From assembly GCF_041296385.1 (NCBI RefSeq), contig NW_027183504.1:186001-250000 (forward strand): a stretch of DNA of 64,000 bases. The letters run 5' to 3'. Position numbers and translations under genes: made by a program. Below are positions 18,773-32,239 of the stretch, one piece after another. Each line of letters begins with the position of its first letter. The first letter of the stretch is position 1. The notes under the pieces are model-generated. The model worked only from the letters and a program-made list of their open reading frames with translations. It was not told where the DNA came from and made no database searches. The stretch comes from Aphelocoma coerulescens (lineage: Eukaryota > Chordata > Aves > Passeriformes > Corvidae).

Positions 18773-19265
18773 CCCCGTAAAATGAGAGTGTTGTTTCCAA
18801 AAAATGCATGAATTGCTAATTCTTATGATTGGATCATTTTAGGAAAATAAAACAACGTACCTTTCTACATTTCCTAACACCTCTCTACCTTTCTTACTCT
18901 GTCTTACTCTTTTGTTTGTTTGTTTGTTTGCTTGTGTGTTTGCACATGCACCTGAGCTAAAACGGTGCTCCCGAGGCCCAGGGTCTGGGAAATTGGCACT
19001 CCTGTAGGTAAAAGACCTGGGAGTTTGGAAAGTAATTTTGAGACTTGTAACTTTGGTAAACACTAGGTGCTCTCGAGGTGTAAGGAGTAGGACCTCAGAA
19101 ACCATTTTGTAAGGGGTGTCCCTCAAGAGAGACTACTCCAGTGTTTGTAACTTTCTTTGGTTTGGCAGAAGAGGAACCTTCCCAGAGTGCAGGGGTGAGA
19201 CTTTTGTAAATTTACTTTACGCTGGGCATCCTCTAGGAATGATCACTCCGACATTTGTAAGTAAC

Positions 19266-20838
19266 ATGGGACATCATACACAAGCTTTGTTTACTTTGTT
19301 GGATGAATTTGGTGCCAGGCCATCTCCTCCAGGGACGGACTGGGCACAAAACTATTGGTATAATATCCAAGCACTCGTTGATCGAGTCTCTGTCCTGCGC
19401 ACAGGAGCGAGACTCAAAAAAGGTAAAGCGCAACCAGTGGTATGTTCTGTCTTAGCTGCTGCTGTGCTAGCTGCAGTAGGACACAGAGAGCACCAGCAGA
19501 AAGCTGATACGGAAGTTACTGCTTCATTACAGCATTTGGTTAAAGCATTGCAATTTCAGCTGGAGCTAACACCCACCTCCTCCAGGAAGAGATAAGGAAT
19601 GAAAAGGCTACTGTCTGTGTGCTCCGAGAGGAGCTGTTTGCAAGATCAGCAAATGAGGGAAAAAAGGAGTCAGAGCTGGAACTATCTAAAGAAGCGTACC
19701 CCCTCTCGGACTTAGAATCCTTGCGTAATCACTCAGAAAAGCCCTCAGCCTCGCTCCGTCCCTTCATTAAAACAGAATACACCCATGAGGCTTCAGACGA
19801 CGACACACCTGACATAACCACAAAAGAAATCCCATCTACAGCTACTGAATTGGCCAAACTAAAGGAAGGGTATAGCCAAAGTCCCAAAGAATCTGAAACT
19901 GAATGTGTTTGGAGACTCTCTCTCACACGAGCTGACCAAATTCTGTTCTCAGAAAAAGAGGCAGAAGGGTACTGGAGGGGCAGGAGTCTTCCTTACCACA
20001 GGAGATAACCGTGCTCCTTGGTCCCTCCCCAGAGAGCTGCTGATTGGGCTGGCAGACTCAGTCCTTCAGAAAGAGGAGATCCCCTGGCTATAGTAAGGAA
20101 TGTCAATCAGACTGTAGAAAGTGTACAGAAAGCGGCTCGTTTACAAATGATGCATGATAGGAAATTAACACCACGAGGTGAATCTCCAGTGATGGTGCCT
20201 GTGGATCCTGAGAGAATGATACCTCTTATCAGAGGCCTCCCTGAAGCTGTGAAACCCATAGGCATGCAGCTAAAAGGACAAATAGAAAGTCTCCCAATTG
20301 CAGAAAGAGCTGTAGCCACCTTGGAGGCAGCAGCTATTTCCCTCAGTCTTAAGCGGGCAAAAGGGAAGGTTTGGACCTGGGGGGGAAGGTGGCACAAGAA
20401 TTAATTAATTACGGGAGAAAATATGGCCCAATTCCTTCAAATACAACTGATTCTAGATCAATTCGGCGCACAGAGTGCAAAACCCTGTCCCCAGCAAAAC
20501 TCCAAAAGGTAAGGTTCTCCCCTGGGCTGGGTAGACAAACAAATACAGGGGAAGAACGCAAGGAGAAAAGAAATGCCCTGTGGATTGCGGGCTTACAAAA
20601 GGGAGTCCCAAGGACCCTAATGGATGGCCAGCCCACTAATAAATTAGAACTATTCATCCAAGAGTGGCCAGCAAAAGAGGAACCATTAAAAGCTGTCCCT
20701 GCTACAGCCCCTCCCCTGGAGGAACCACAAGAAAGGGAAGGTGACAGAAAACCCTTATCTTTGCAGAAGGTAAGCCAGGGGGCGAAGGGTGGATTCACAT
20801 CAGGCGCCTTTCTAACAATTCCAGAGGAGACCCGTTAA
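19266..20838 (+). pseudogene. gag: Gag, copy C
   Basis: Same frame breaks as copy B. Private change V to F in the coiled-coil region near 19553, and a synonymous G to A in 'cacacgagc' near 19930. Confidence 0.75.
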
Positions 20839-20870
20839 TAACCTGTCCTACTGGTCCCCACAAAGCCCCG

Positions 20871-23862
20871 GTAACTTTTTTAGTAGATACTGGTGCTCAG
20901 GTGTCTGCCCTTAAAATTGAAGATGCCTCCTCACGTGGAATCACTCCCTCACGTAAGAGTATACGTGTCACAGATGTTTTTGAGAATAGCCAAGCCCAGA
21001 TGACAGCAAAGGTAAGACGCTGGTTACCGGCAGAAGAGAAAGCAGTTGACACCCTAATGATTACAGGTGAATTTCCTACAAATTCACTGGGTCTGGACCT
21101 CCTAAAGGGAAGGCCTTGGACCAATGAAGAAGGAAAAATAGGGACTTTGGGGCAGGAAACCTCCCATTTGTGTTTGTTAAGTTCTGCTCCTGCTCTTCCC
21201 CCCTCCCTAGTAACCAATGTCAAACCTTACCCCTTGCCTTTAGGAGCCAGAGAAGGAATCACACCAATTATTGCACATTTGAAAGAAAAAGGAATAGTGA
21301 TTGCAACACATTCCCCTTACAATGCTCCTGTGTGGCCAGTCCGCAAGCCTAATGGCAACTGGAGACTGACAGGAGACTATCGGCGGCTTAACTCAAAATA
21401 CAGGGCCTCTCACTGCTGCAGTCCCAAACATTGCTGAGCTGAGAGCTACTAGACAAGAACAAGCTCATCAAATTATGGCCACTATTGATGTCAAGGACAT
21501 GTTTTTATGGTCCCCTCGCAGGAACAAGATCAGGAGCGTTTTGCTTTCACGGGGGAGGGCCAGCAATATACTTTCACTCGCCTCCCACAAGGATTCAAAC
21601 ACTCACCCACTCTAGCACATCATGCACTAGCACAAGAATTGTCACTCATTCCTCCTGCACCAGGAGTAAGAGTATACCAATACATTGATGGCATTTTGGT
21701 GGCAGGAGATGAGATTACACCTGTACAAACAACACAAACAAACATCATTAAACATCTAGAATCCCCGGGCTTACGTATTCCTCCTGAAAAAGTACAACTC
21801 CCTTCCCTAGAAGTAAAATTCTTGGGAATCTGGTGGAAAGGAGGAATGGTGTGTATTGCCCCAGACACCCTCAGCCACCTAGACCAAATTGAAACCCCAG
21901 AGACTAAAAAAGACCTGCAGCATGCTTTAGGCCTGCTAATTTTTTGGAGGAAACACATTCCTGACTTTTCAATAATTGCAAGGCCCCTGTATGATTTGCT
22001 AGGAAAAAAAGCAAAGTGGGATTGGACTCCCTTGCACGATGAGGCCCTACAACTCCTAATTTTTGAAGCTAACACATACCAATCCCTAGGTCCTATACAT
22101 CCCACTGATCCAGTACACATGGAATGGCGATTTGCAAGCTCTGGACTGTCTACACATTTATGGCAGAAAGGACCCGATGGTCCTACCAGACCCATAGGCT
22201 TTTACTCACGCAGTTTTAAAGATGCAGAAAAACGATATTCTACCTGGGAAAAAAGTTTATTCGTGGTCAGCACTGCTTTTCAGGAAGCAGAGAAAACTAC
22301 CCACAAACAACCCCTGATTTTAAGGGAACCTTTTCAAGTCATCAAGTCAGTTTTGGCAGGAATCCCACCCCCTGACGGGGTGGCCCAACGTGCCTCTGTT
22401 TGCAAACGGTATGCTCAAATGGAACATTATTGCACCATTTTTCAAGTAACAGAAGGAGCTCGCAAAAATCTTCCTCTACAAGATGAGGTAACCCTAAATA
22501 GCACCACTGACTTTTCACCTTCTATGATCCAAGTTGCTCCCCCGTACTCAGAACGATTGCAGAATGTGTGGTTTACGGATGCATCAGCAAAGCGAGAAGG
22601 TAAGGTTTGGAAATGTGGTGCTGTAGCCTTACAAATAAATACAGGCAAGCAAATTGTAACAGAAGGGGAAGGTAGTGCACAAGTGGGAGAACTGGCAGCA
22701 GTCTGGAGTGTATTTAACCATGCATCTGAAACCTCAGACTCTGTATATGTTTACACTGATTCTTTTGCTGTGTTCAAAGGGTGTACTGAATGGCTCCCCT
22801 TCTGGGACAAAAAGGACTGGGAAGTAAACAGGGTCCCTGCTTGGCAAAAGGAAAAATGGCAAGAAATTCTTGCTGTAGCAAAAAAGGGGAATTTTTTAGT
22901 TGGCTGGGTAGCCTCTCATCAAGAAAAGGAAACCCCAACTAGCCACTGGAATCACAAAGTAGATGAGAGGGCCAGATTAGCCCCACTAAGTAGAAAACCT
23001 CCAAGAGAAAACTGGGATCCATTATTAGAATGGTTGCACTTAAAGCGACAGCACACCGGGGCACAAGACCTATACAAGGAAGCAGCAAGCAGAGGATGGC
23101 CGGGGACTCGGGAAATGTGCCGTACCTGCAGATCTTCATGCGAGCAGTGCCGGACCCGATCAGAGCGTCACCCTTTAGAACAACCCCCCTCACATATCAG
23201 AGACAGGAAAGGGACTGTGGGACACATGGCAAGTAGATGATATTGGACCTTTTGGAAAGTCTGAGGGCAAACAACACGTGTCGGTAGAAGTCAGGTCAGG
23301 ACTAGTCCAAGCAGGAGCCTTCTCTCGGGCAACTAGTGCAAACACATTAGAAGCCCTTAAAATGTGGTTCAGTTTCTTTCCAAAACCTGTACCTATCCAA
23401 TCCGACAACGGGGCACATTTCACAGCGACCATCGTCCAAAAATGGGCCAAAGAAGAAGGCATCCAGTGGATATTTCACACACCCCATTATCCACAAGCAA
23501 ATGGCATCGTCGAGAGAACAAATGGCCTGCTTAAGCGATTTCTGAAACCTCAACATTCTAATTGGACTGAACGACTATGGGATGCTGTGAAAACAGTACA
23601 TGAGCAATGGGGAGTAAATGGATGTCCCAGACTCACAGCTTTTTATCTGCAGCCTCCCTCCTTGATACCAGCAACATCTAAACCTACAGGTAATCAAAAA
23701 CCCGCACGCTTCCCAGGACAGCCTGTATGGGTGGAACTGCCTACCGCAGGAGCTGTACCCATGGTACTCACTACTCCTTTGAACATGCATACCTGGAAAG
23801 CAAACGATGCTTATGGCAAAGAACACAAAATAAGCTCTCGCTGGCTTATTCCTACATTTTAA
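20871..23862 (+). pseudogene. pol: Pro-pol, copy C, with an extra RT frameshift
   Basis: Carries all copy B lesions (RT frameshift near 21400, YIDG, integrase frameshift) plus a private one-base deletion: the T run at 21502-21506 has five T against six elsewhere. The frame that covers motif B onward therefore has only a new in-frame ATG at 21507, and motif A (IDVKD) is lost from it. The integrase core ORF (23278-23862) is intact. Confidence 0.88.
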
Positions 23863-23949
23863 TATTAGCCCTGAAAGGGGCTGGACAGACTTTTTCTTGT
23901 CTTTCACAGGTAACTGAACAACAGGAGAAAAAAATATTCAGGACTGTGC

Positions 23950-25853
23950 ATGAAAAACCTCAGATACGAACTATGCTTCGGTTTACTGGTAATTCTGATT
24001 GTAACATGTTAGCTCTATTTTTATGCTTATTTACCTTGTGCATGTGCTCAGCAGAGCTAGCTAGCAGAGCTAGATCAAAGGAAGCTTGCCTGGAAATTAG
24101 GAAAAGGGTTTGCAAAAATATGGAATCCTACTGATCAAGGTGTATGTGTAACATTACCTGATTCTGCTGAACCAGGATTGCCATCTTACATAGTACCCTT
24201 GAATTTATCTTTTGTCCTCAATATGACTAGTGTGGCAGCTCCATTGCCTCTACCTGAACAGTGGACAAGTAAGAAAAATGGAGCCCAAGTTGAGTGCAGA
24301 GGTACCCCTATAGTACATAACCTTTACCAAACATATGACCCACCTTCTGATGCACCTCATGAAGGACAGTTGCACCAGAAATATTGTAGAACTAGGCGTC
24401 CAAAGGTAAATAGAACCATCTTATCTCAAATTGAATCCCCTCACCCAGCCATCAAATTAGATAAAAGTAAATTCAGCCCTGAGACAATAACCTTTGAGGA
24501 ATATAATGCTAAACAGCCCTGCCTTGTTTACCCATGGGATCCACGGTTTGACCCACTCTACACACCAGATGTAGATGAAGGCAAATATAGCACAGTTTTT
24601 AACCCTTCCTGCTGTGGTCAACTTCCGAACATAACGAATAGAACCCCAATCGACTGACAACATTTAATGTGGGCATGGTCTGTACAAACAGTTCTTAAAG
24701 GTAAATTTAGAGACTAAAAAAGACTACAAAAGAAGATAGTCCTCTAGTCAATTGCTCAAAGGTGATAACATGCAAAGAAGGACCAGGAGATCCTCCAGAA
24801 ACATGGTTTTCACTTAGAATTCGAACATTAGGAACTGATGTGTGTACTTGTTGGGGATACCTCTCAAAAGGCTGGAGAAATCAAGATGAGTCCTGTAACT
24901 CCTCCTACAAATACCTTCTCAACCCATGTGGAGTTCCTTTTACCCACTACCCAGTCCGTGGGACTCCAATCAATACTAAGCCAGAAATCACCATCCTTGA
25001 TTTTGCAGATGCAACTAAGTGGAAAACTGCAAAATATATAGCCCCTCTTGGAATGGCTTGGGGATGCTCTGATGAGATATTTTATTCACATTTGTCATTA
25101 GAACAACATGCTGGACTTAGGTGTGGAATTGGAATTCCCTCCCTTTGCCCCAGACGTATTTTTACTTTCACCAAAGTGTCTAAAGAACGTCACTGTCGTA
25201 GTGTTCCCTCTTCAAAGGCAACACAAAGAGCAGAATGGGCAATTCAAGGAGTTGACATTCCAGATTACTATACCACTGGACAAAAAGTATCTCTATTTCT
25301 GGAAAATTTCTTTACTCCCTATGTTACCTTTAAAAGACACCAGTTCGTATTAGAAGATATTACCTGGCAATTAAGTATATGAAGCAATTGGACACAAGAT
25401 GCATTTGGAGAATTATACACCCAAGTCCAGCAAAATACTAAAATGACCCTGCAAAATAGATTAGCTTTAGATATGGTATTGTTAAAAGAACAAGGAGTTT
25501 GTGGGATGTTCAATAGAACAGAAACTGAGGGTTGTATTACAATTCATAATGCCTCTAGCTCCGCTGAGGAGGCATGAGCTAAGATGAGAGAAATAAGTAA
25601 TCATACTAGAAATTTGTTTCATGCAATGCAACCGCGAGAAGTATTTGATAGTTCATGGGTCACTACCATCCTAAAGTATTTTGGGCTCACAGGGTGGGGA
25701 AAATGGTTAGCACAACTTGGAATAACAATTGCTACTGGAATTGCATTGCTAATCGTTGGTATTGGCCGGGTTAAATGCATGATACAACACTTACTCCTTT
25801 CCTTCTCCCCCTCTGTACGCTGTATTCAAATCACCACCACCGAAGAAGGCTGA
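23950..25853 (+). pseudogene. env: Env, copy C
   Basis: Stops as in copy B. It carries the CT form of the signal-peptide dinucleotide variant (shared with D, E and F), C (Gln) at 25281, and a private Ala to Gly in the membrane helix near 25720. Confidence 0.8.
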
Positions 25854-25864
25854 CCCTTGCCTCT

Positions 25865-25886
25865 CCCCCCCACCACCACCACCACC
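25865..25886 (+). repeat. C/ACC tract, copy C (7 C + 5 ACC)
   Basis: Shortest C run of the six. Confidence 0.9.
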
Positions 25887-26282
25887 ACTGCCTGCTGCGA
25901 GACACTCTGAGGCCTCCTGGAGCCGACGCCGCCCGCCTGAGGAGAACCCCCCGAACCTGCAGCCCTGGAGCGGAACCACGAGTGAGTTGTGGAACCCCTC
26001 CCCTGCTGCTGCGTGCCGTGCTGAGAGCACCGGGAGTGGGCCAAGGCTCGGCTGCAGCGACCGGGCACCGCGCCTGCAACTCGGAGGACGGGCGGCCGCC
26101 TTGCAGCCAAACTGCTCCCAAGATCAGAGGAGGCAGATAAGACGCTTCCAACTGCTTCGCTCCCCCCACCCCATCTCGGCGGCACTAAAGGTAGCACAGT
26201 GAGCTGCTGCTCAGACGGACCTTCCCTTCTCTTTTTTTTTTTTTTTGTTTTTCCTTTTTTGCAATTGGGAGACATTGCCAGC

Positions 26283-26539
26283 ATGGGCGCAGAGTTTCAG
26301 CACCAAAAGACCCCGTACTACAGGTATGGACTTGCTTTTTAACAAAAAAAGGCATAAAATACGACCAACAGGCTTTAACACCCTTAAGCACATGGTGTAA
26401 GAGCCACAGACTAGACGGCTCCGAGGGGACTGCCCTGGGCTTGGAAAGGTTGAAGCAGGCTGGTAAAATTAGAATCGAAGTGGCTCCCACAGGAGATGAG
26501 ACAGCTATTAATGTGCTAAAGCCTTGGAGGCTCCTTTAA
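26283..26539 (+). pseudogene. Matrix-like fragment, copy C
   Basis: Same layout as copy B. Upstream leader carries 'gcaatt' in place of 'gtaatt', shared with D and F. Confidence 0.4.
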
Positions 26540-27054
26540 AAAGGAGAATAATGCAAGGATGACGGTGGGAACACGGCGGGCGCCGCCCACTGAGGCCGGC
26601 AGCGAGGAGAGGGCGCCGGGAGAGGCAGCGGGAGGCGTGGCCGCAGCACCGGGCGCGCAAGAGAGCACCGCGGCCGAGCAGCCTTTCCGCCAACTGCACA
26701 TCCTGGTCCCTCTCGCCCTGGGAAATGCGTGTGGGGGCTGGGGCCAGGGGGGCTCCGTCCCTCTCAGCCCTGGGGTGACTGCCCCGAGTATCTCCCGCCA
26801 TGACTTGGACAGAGATCCCCCCAGTCCCGATCGTTCCCCGACAGGAGAGGCCTGAAGACACCACAGGACCCCCCAGGATGCAGAGGGACGGAGACAGCCC
26901 CGGGCCATGCGTGCTCCTCACCCCAGCTGAGGCCGGGGGGGCTCCGGCCTCCTCTCCCACGGGGAAGGCGGGGGCTTTGGGATTTGTTTGCATCGCAAGC
27001 CACTCGCTGGGAGAGCAAAGATCACTCAAGGCATTTGATGTGATTTTTGCCAAT

Positions 27055-27229
27055 TTTATTTTGTTTTACCGTGTTTTACCTGGCATTAGCTGATTTTACC
27101 TGGTATTACCTGATTTTACCGTGTTTTACCTGTATTAGATAATATTAGATGGTATTAGCTGGTATTACCGTGTTTTACCTGGTATTACCGTGTTTTACCT
27201 GGTATTACCTGGTATTACCTGATTTTACC
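27055..27229 (-). repeat. AGGTAA-rich minisatellite, copy C
   Basis: Same repeat structure as copy B. Confidence 0.8.
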
Positions 27230-27472
27230 TTTGGTGGGCTTCGGGTGGTGTCCGAACTCTTCCGATTTTGTCCCTCGTTGCCCCGGCGCTGCTGGGGCCC
27301 TGCCTTTGCCGAGCCGGGGTTGCTGTCCCTCGTTGCCCCGGTAGTTGCCCGTCCCTGCCTTTGCCGAGCTGGGGTGCGGTCCCTCGTTGCCGCGGTAGTT
27401 GCCCGTCCCTGCCTTTGCCGAGCCGGGGTTGCTGGCGCTCCCACTGCCATCTGGAGGGGCCGGCGCAGGTAC
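27229..27472 (-). other. Candidate - strand exon, copy C
   Basis: Acceptor and donor as in copy B. Confidence 0.35.
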
Positions 27473-27715
27473 CTGAGAAAAGTGGCAGAGAGAAAAGGCG
27501 CATTGGCGGCGAGAAGCGGCGCAGCGAACCATCCCATCTCCCTCCCAGCCACCCCCTCCCACCCGCCCCGGCCTGGGGCTCCAGGGCCGCGGCGCTGAGG
27601 GCCGGGCCGCTCCCAGAGCTCCGGCCTCGGGGCTTCCGCTCCTCTCCGCCCGCTCCGCTCCGCTGCTGCCGCCTCCACGCCGGGACTGCAAGTGAAGCCC
27701 CGCCACCGCCGCCGC

Positions 27716-27913
27716 CTTATATAGGCAGCCTAAGCCCCGCCCCCCCGGGCGGCAGCCAATGGGAATCGAGCGCCAAGGTTCCTCATTGTGAGGAAACAAT
27801 GAGGGGCGGGGCCAGAACGTAGCGGAGCGATCTGATTGGTCGAGAGGCAGCGGGTCAATGACATCACACCCCGGGCATTACCAAAGCTTAGCAAAAATGA
27901 AACCCTATAAAAT
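27716..27913. promoter_or_regulatory. Divergent CpG-island promoter, copy C
   Basis: - strand TATA 27716-27723, + strand TATA 27906-27913; elements between them unchanged. Confidence 0.6.
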
Positions 27914-28170
27914 AGAAAAATTACATTTAAAACGCCACTGGAGTGTGGCATTCAGCAGCGGCCGCTCTTTATTGGGGCCAGCTGCACCAGGGGATTTCTC
28001 CTCTGAAATATCCTGTGTGCCGAGCGCTCCAAAGCTCCTGTTCACACGCTGTGCTTTGCATCCTTTTGCATTGCTATCATTCGATTCAACGCTGCCCTTA
28101 ACTCCCCGCTGGACGCTGCAAAGAGCGGTCTCAGAGCTGCTGAGCCACTACTAGCAGGCATCCTGTGACC

Positions 28171-28476
28171 ATGCCTGGCAGTGCTGGCCGCAAATTTTCT
28201 GTGGAAACAGAGCGTCCTGCAGCTGTATCCAACGCGCCTGCACAGCCATCACAAAAACGCTCGCCCAAGACAGACACGCTATCAGAAGCGGCCGATCCAT
28301 GCTTAAGCATCATGCCTGGAAATAGCGGCTGGCCAGGAAGTCCTAATGTCGCCGCTGCCCTTTGTGACAACTCTGCGGCGCAGGCGGCGGGGCCACGACG
28401 TCTCCGGGCGACGACACTGCCCCAGAGGCAGGGGGCTCGGGGACGGCCAGTGCCAGCACCGCACCGAGCCCGCTGA
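28171..28476 (+). CDS. Hypothetical 101-residue protein, copy C
   Basis: Protein identical to copy B. Confidence 0.28.
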   Translation: MPGSAGRKFSVETERPAAVSNAPAQPSQKRSPKTDTLSEAADPCLSIMPGNSGWPGSPNVAAALCDNSAAQAAGPRRLRATTLPQRQGARGRPVPAPHRAR

Positions 28477-28590
28477 TTGCTCCACAGGCCGCGGCCTCTG
28501 TGACACGCGGGGACAGCGCCTGGCTCGCAGCGCAGGGAGGCAGGGCCGGCATCAGGGCGGGCTGGGGGAGGGGGCGGCGTTGAAGCCCCA

Positions 28591-29645
28591 CTTGGGCTGC
28601 CTTTGGCTGCCATTGCGGCTCAGGCCGGCCTTAGGGCTGGCCCTGCCCTTAGGGCTAACGGTGGCCTTGAGCTTGGAGCCTGCCTTGGGCTAGGGAGTGC
28701 ACCTGGGGCACTGGCCTTAACTCCATGAATGGTTGGCCTTAGGGCAGCAGTTGGGGCTGAGTTTGGGAGTTAGAGCTAAAGGCGGCATTGGAGTATGGGC
28801 TGGGGCTGGGCTCAAAGCTGGATTTAGGGCTTCAGCTGGGATTGGTGTTGGGCTTGATCTTAAGAGTTGCAGTTGGGGCTGGCTTTGGCCTTCGAGCTCA
28901 CCGTTGTTATAAACGAAGCTGAGACTTTTTTTAAAAAAGAAAAGCCAGCTCGTTTGTTTATTCATTAACAACTGAGAGCGAGAACCCAGGATAAGCCCAG
29001 GCTCCGCACGACAAGCCAGAGTAAAGCAGCACACAAAAAGGACAGTGTGACCCACTGGGTGCAACCTTGGACCCCAAGTTCCGCAGGAGCTCCCCGGATA
29101 AAGTCCCAGGTCCGTTCTTATGCCCTCTGTCTGTTCACAATTGGTGGATTTTGGATTCTTCTTCTGATTGGCTCGCTTCCAGGGGTTCTATTGGTCTTTA
29201 TCAAGATGCATTTTTGTCCAATCATTTCCCGAGGGTGTCGAATGATTGGCTAAGCGGTCCAAGATGTTGACATCACCTGCATGAGGTCATTTTCTAGTCC
29301 ATCACGTCATCACATCCCCAATTGCGTCTCCACCTAGTGCTCACACTCCGATATTACACCCAGACAGTCTCGCAATATCCTCCGTTAACATGCCCATGTA
29401 TCCAACTATCAACTCCCCTCTTTTCTATCTCCTCCAAACAGTAAAAATCAACACCCTGAAACCAATTCATTTATTACACCGTTGCATTTGGTTTAGGGCT
29501 GAGCATTTAGCAAGGGGCTGGAATTAGGAGAGGCCTCGGCGTTAGGGCTGGGTTTTACATTACAGCTACCATTGGCGTGAAGGCTAAATGTGGCGTTTGC
29601 CTTCAGCCTGGCCTTGGTATTGGCTCTGGGGCTGCACGGGTCTGC
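28591..29645 (+). repeat. Degenerate TTAGGGCT-type minisatellite split by solo LTR, copy C
   Basis: Left arm 28591-28900, right arm 29483-29645. Confidence 0.5.
28905..29478 (-). mobile_element. Solo LTR, copy C
   Basis: CCGT duplication at 28901-28904 and 29479-29482. Confidence 0.75.
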
Positions 29646-29711
29646 CACTGGCATGGGATGAAATCCAGGACTGTGAGCGTGTCTAAACATGGAGTGAGAC
29701 TGAGATCAGAA

Positions 29712-30117
29712 TGGGCGTGCGCTTTGGGACCGAGCGCACGCCCAGCGGAAAAGAGAAGACGTCACTGCGGGATGTCCCTGGCATCGTCCCCGCCCTGCTC
29801 AGGCACCACCAAACCTGGCGGCAGCTGCCTTGGCCAAGATGCAGGTGCTCCCAGCTCTGGCTGCTCCCGCTTCCGGCTGCTCCCAGCCCCCCTCCAGCTC
29901 TGCTGGAGCCCCTTTAGGCACTGCAAGGGTGATTGGCCCCAAACTGGGCCCTACTTTTACTGTCAAATAAAATACATCAATTTTTTGGCATCGACATTTA
30001 ATCTCGTTTGGTTTTAATCTCATATCTGGCAATATTTTGAACCTTCGAAGTTCTTTCTGGTTTATGCTCAGAGACTTCGCCTGCTTTGCCTTTCTGGGTC
30101 TGAACCGGATCGTAACA
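29712..30117 (+). mobile_element. LTR-like segment before the copy D primer binding site
   Basis: Same features as 6972-7377. Confidence 0.5.
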
Positions 30118-30123
30118 CTTTAT

Positions 30124-30141
30124 TGGCATAGTCGGCAGGAT
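30124..30141 (+). other. Primer binding site, copy D
   Basis: Identical to copy B. Confidence 0.75.
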
Positions 30142-30634
30142 CCCCGTAAAATGAGAGTGTTGTTTCCAAAAAATGCATGAATTGCTAATTCTTATGATTG
30201 GATCATTTTAGGAAAATAAAACAACGTACCTTTCTACATTTCCTAACACCTCTCTACCTTTCTTACTCTGTCTTACTCTTTTGTTTGTTTGTTTGTTTGC
30301 TTGTGTGTTTGCACATGCACCTGAGCTAAAACGGTGCTCCCGAGGCCCAGGGTCTGGGAAATTGGCACTCCTGTAGGTAAAAGACCTGGGAGTTTGGAAA
30401 GTAATTTTGAGACTTGTAACTTTGGTAAACACTAGGTGCTCTCGAGGTGTAAGGAGTAGGACCTCAGAAACCATTTTGTAAGGGGTGTCCCTCAAGAGAG
30501 ACTACTCCAGTGTTTGTAACTTTCTTTGGTTTGGCAGAAGAGGAACCTTCCCAGAGTGCAGGGGTGAGACTTTTGTAAATTTACTTTACGCTGGGCATCC
30601 TCTAGGAATGATCACTCCGACATTTGTAAGTAAC

Positions 30635-32207
30635 ATGGGACATCATACACAAGCTTTGTTTACTTTGTTGGATGAATTTGGTGCCAGGCCATCTCCTCCA
30701 GGGACGGACTGGGCACAAAACTATTGGTATAATATCCAAGCACTCGTTGATCGAGTCTCTGTCCTGCGCACAGGAGCGAGACTCAAAAAAGGTAAAGCGC
30801 AACCAGTGGTATGTTCTGTCTTAGCTGCTGCTGTGCTAGCTGCAGTAGGACACAGAGAGCACCAGCAGAAAGCTGATACGGAAGTTACTGCTTCATTACA
30901 GCATTTGGTTAAAGCATTGCAAGTTCAGCTGGAGCTAACACCCACCTCCTCCAGGAAGAGATAAGGAATGAAAAGGCTACTGTCTGTGTGCTCCGAGAGG
31001 AGCTGTTTGCAAGATCAGCAAATGAGGGAAAAAAGGAGTCAGAGCTGGAACTATCTAAAGAAGCGTACCCCCTCTTGGACTTAGAATCCTTGCGTAATCA
31101 CTCAGAAAAGCCCTCAGCCTCGCTCCGTCCCTTCATTAAAACAGAATACACCCATGAGGCTTCAGACGACGACACACCTGACATAACCACAAAAGAAATC
31201 CCATCTACAGCTACTGAATTGGCCAAACTAAAGGAAGGGTATAGCCAAAGTCCCAAAGAATCTGAAACTGAATGTGTTTGGAGACTCTCTCTCACACGGG
31301 CTGACCAAATTCTGTTCTCAGAAAAAGAGGCAGAAGGGTACTGGAGGGGCAGGAGTCTTCCTTACCACAGGAGATAACCGTGCTCCTTGGTCCCTCCCCA
31401 GAGAGCTGCTGATTGGGCTGGCAGACTCAGTCCTTCAGAAAGAGGAGATCCCCTGGCTATAGTAAGGAATGTCAATCAGACTGTAGAAAGTGTACAGAAA
31501 GCGGCTCGTTTACAAATGATGCATGATAGGAAATTAACACCACGAGGTGAATCTCCAGTGATGGTGCCTGTGGATCCTGAGAGAATGATACCTCTTATCA
31601 GAGGCCTCCCTGAAGCTGTGAAACCCATAGGCATGCAGCTAAAAGGACAAATAGAAAGTCTCCCAATTGCAGAAAGAGCTGTAGCCACCTTGGAGGCAGC
31701 AGCTATTTCCCTCAGTCTTAAGCGGGCAAAAGGGAAGGTTTGGACCTGGGGGGGAAGGTGGCACAAGAATTAATTAATTACGGGAGAAAATATGGCCCAA
31801 TTCCTTCAAATACAACTGATTCTAGATCAATTCGGCGCACAGAGTGCAAAACCCTGTCCCCAGCAAAACTCCAAAAGGTAAGGTTCTCCCCTGGGCTGGG
31901 TAGACAAACAAATACAGGGGAAGAACGCAAGGAGAAAAGAAATGCCCTGTGGATTGCGGGCTTACAAAAGGGAGTCCCAAGGACCCTAATGGATGGCCAG
32001 CCCACTAATAAATTAGAACTATTCATCCAAGAGTGGCCAGCAAAAGAGGAACCATTAAAAGCTGTCCCTGCTACAGCCCCTCCCCTGGAGGAACCACAAG
32101 AAAGGGAAGGTGACAGAAAACCCTTATCTTTGCAGAAGGTAAGCCAGGGGGCGAAGGGTGGATTCACATCAGGCGCCTTTCTAACAATTCCAGAGGAGAC
32201 CCGTTAA
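30635..32207 (+). pseudogene. gag: Gag, copy D
   Basis: Same breaks as copy B; private Ser to Leu near 31075 ('ctcttggac'). Confidence 0.75.
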
Positions 32208-32239
32208 TAACCTGTCCTACTGGTCCCCACAAAGCCCCG

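Larger units (their letters stand above)
18755..30123 (+). repeat. Macrosatellite unit, copy C
   Basis: Complete unit of 11369 bp. Two bases shorter than B: one from the C/ACC tract (7 C + 5 ACC against 11 C + 4 ACC) and one from a deletion in a T run in RT (21502-21506, five T instead of six). Confidence 0.98.
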
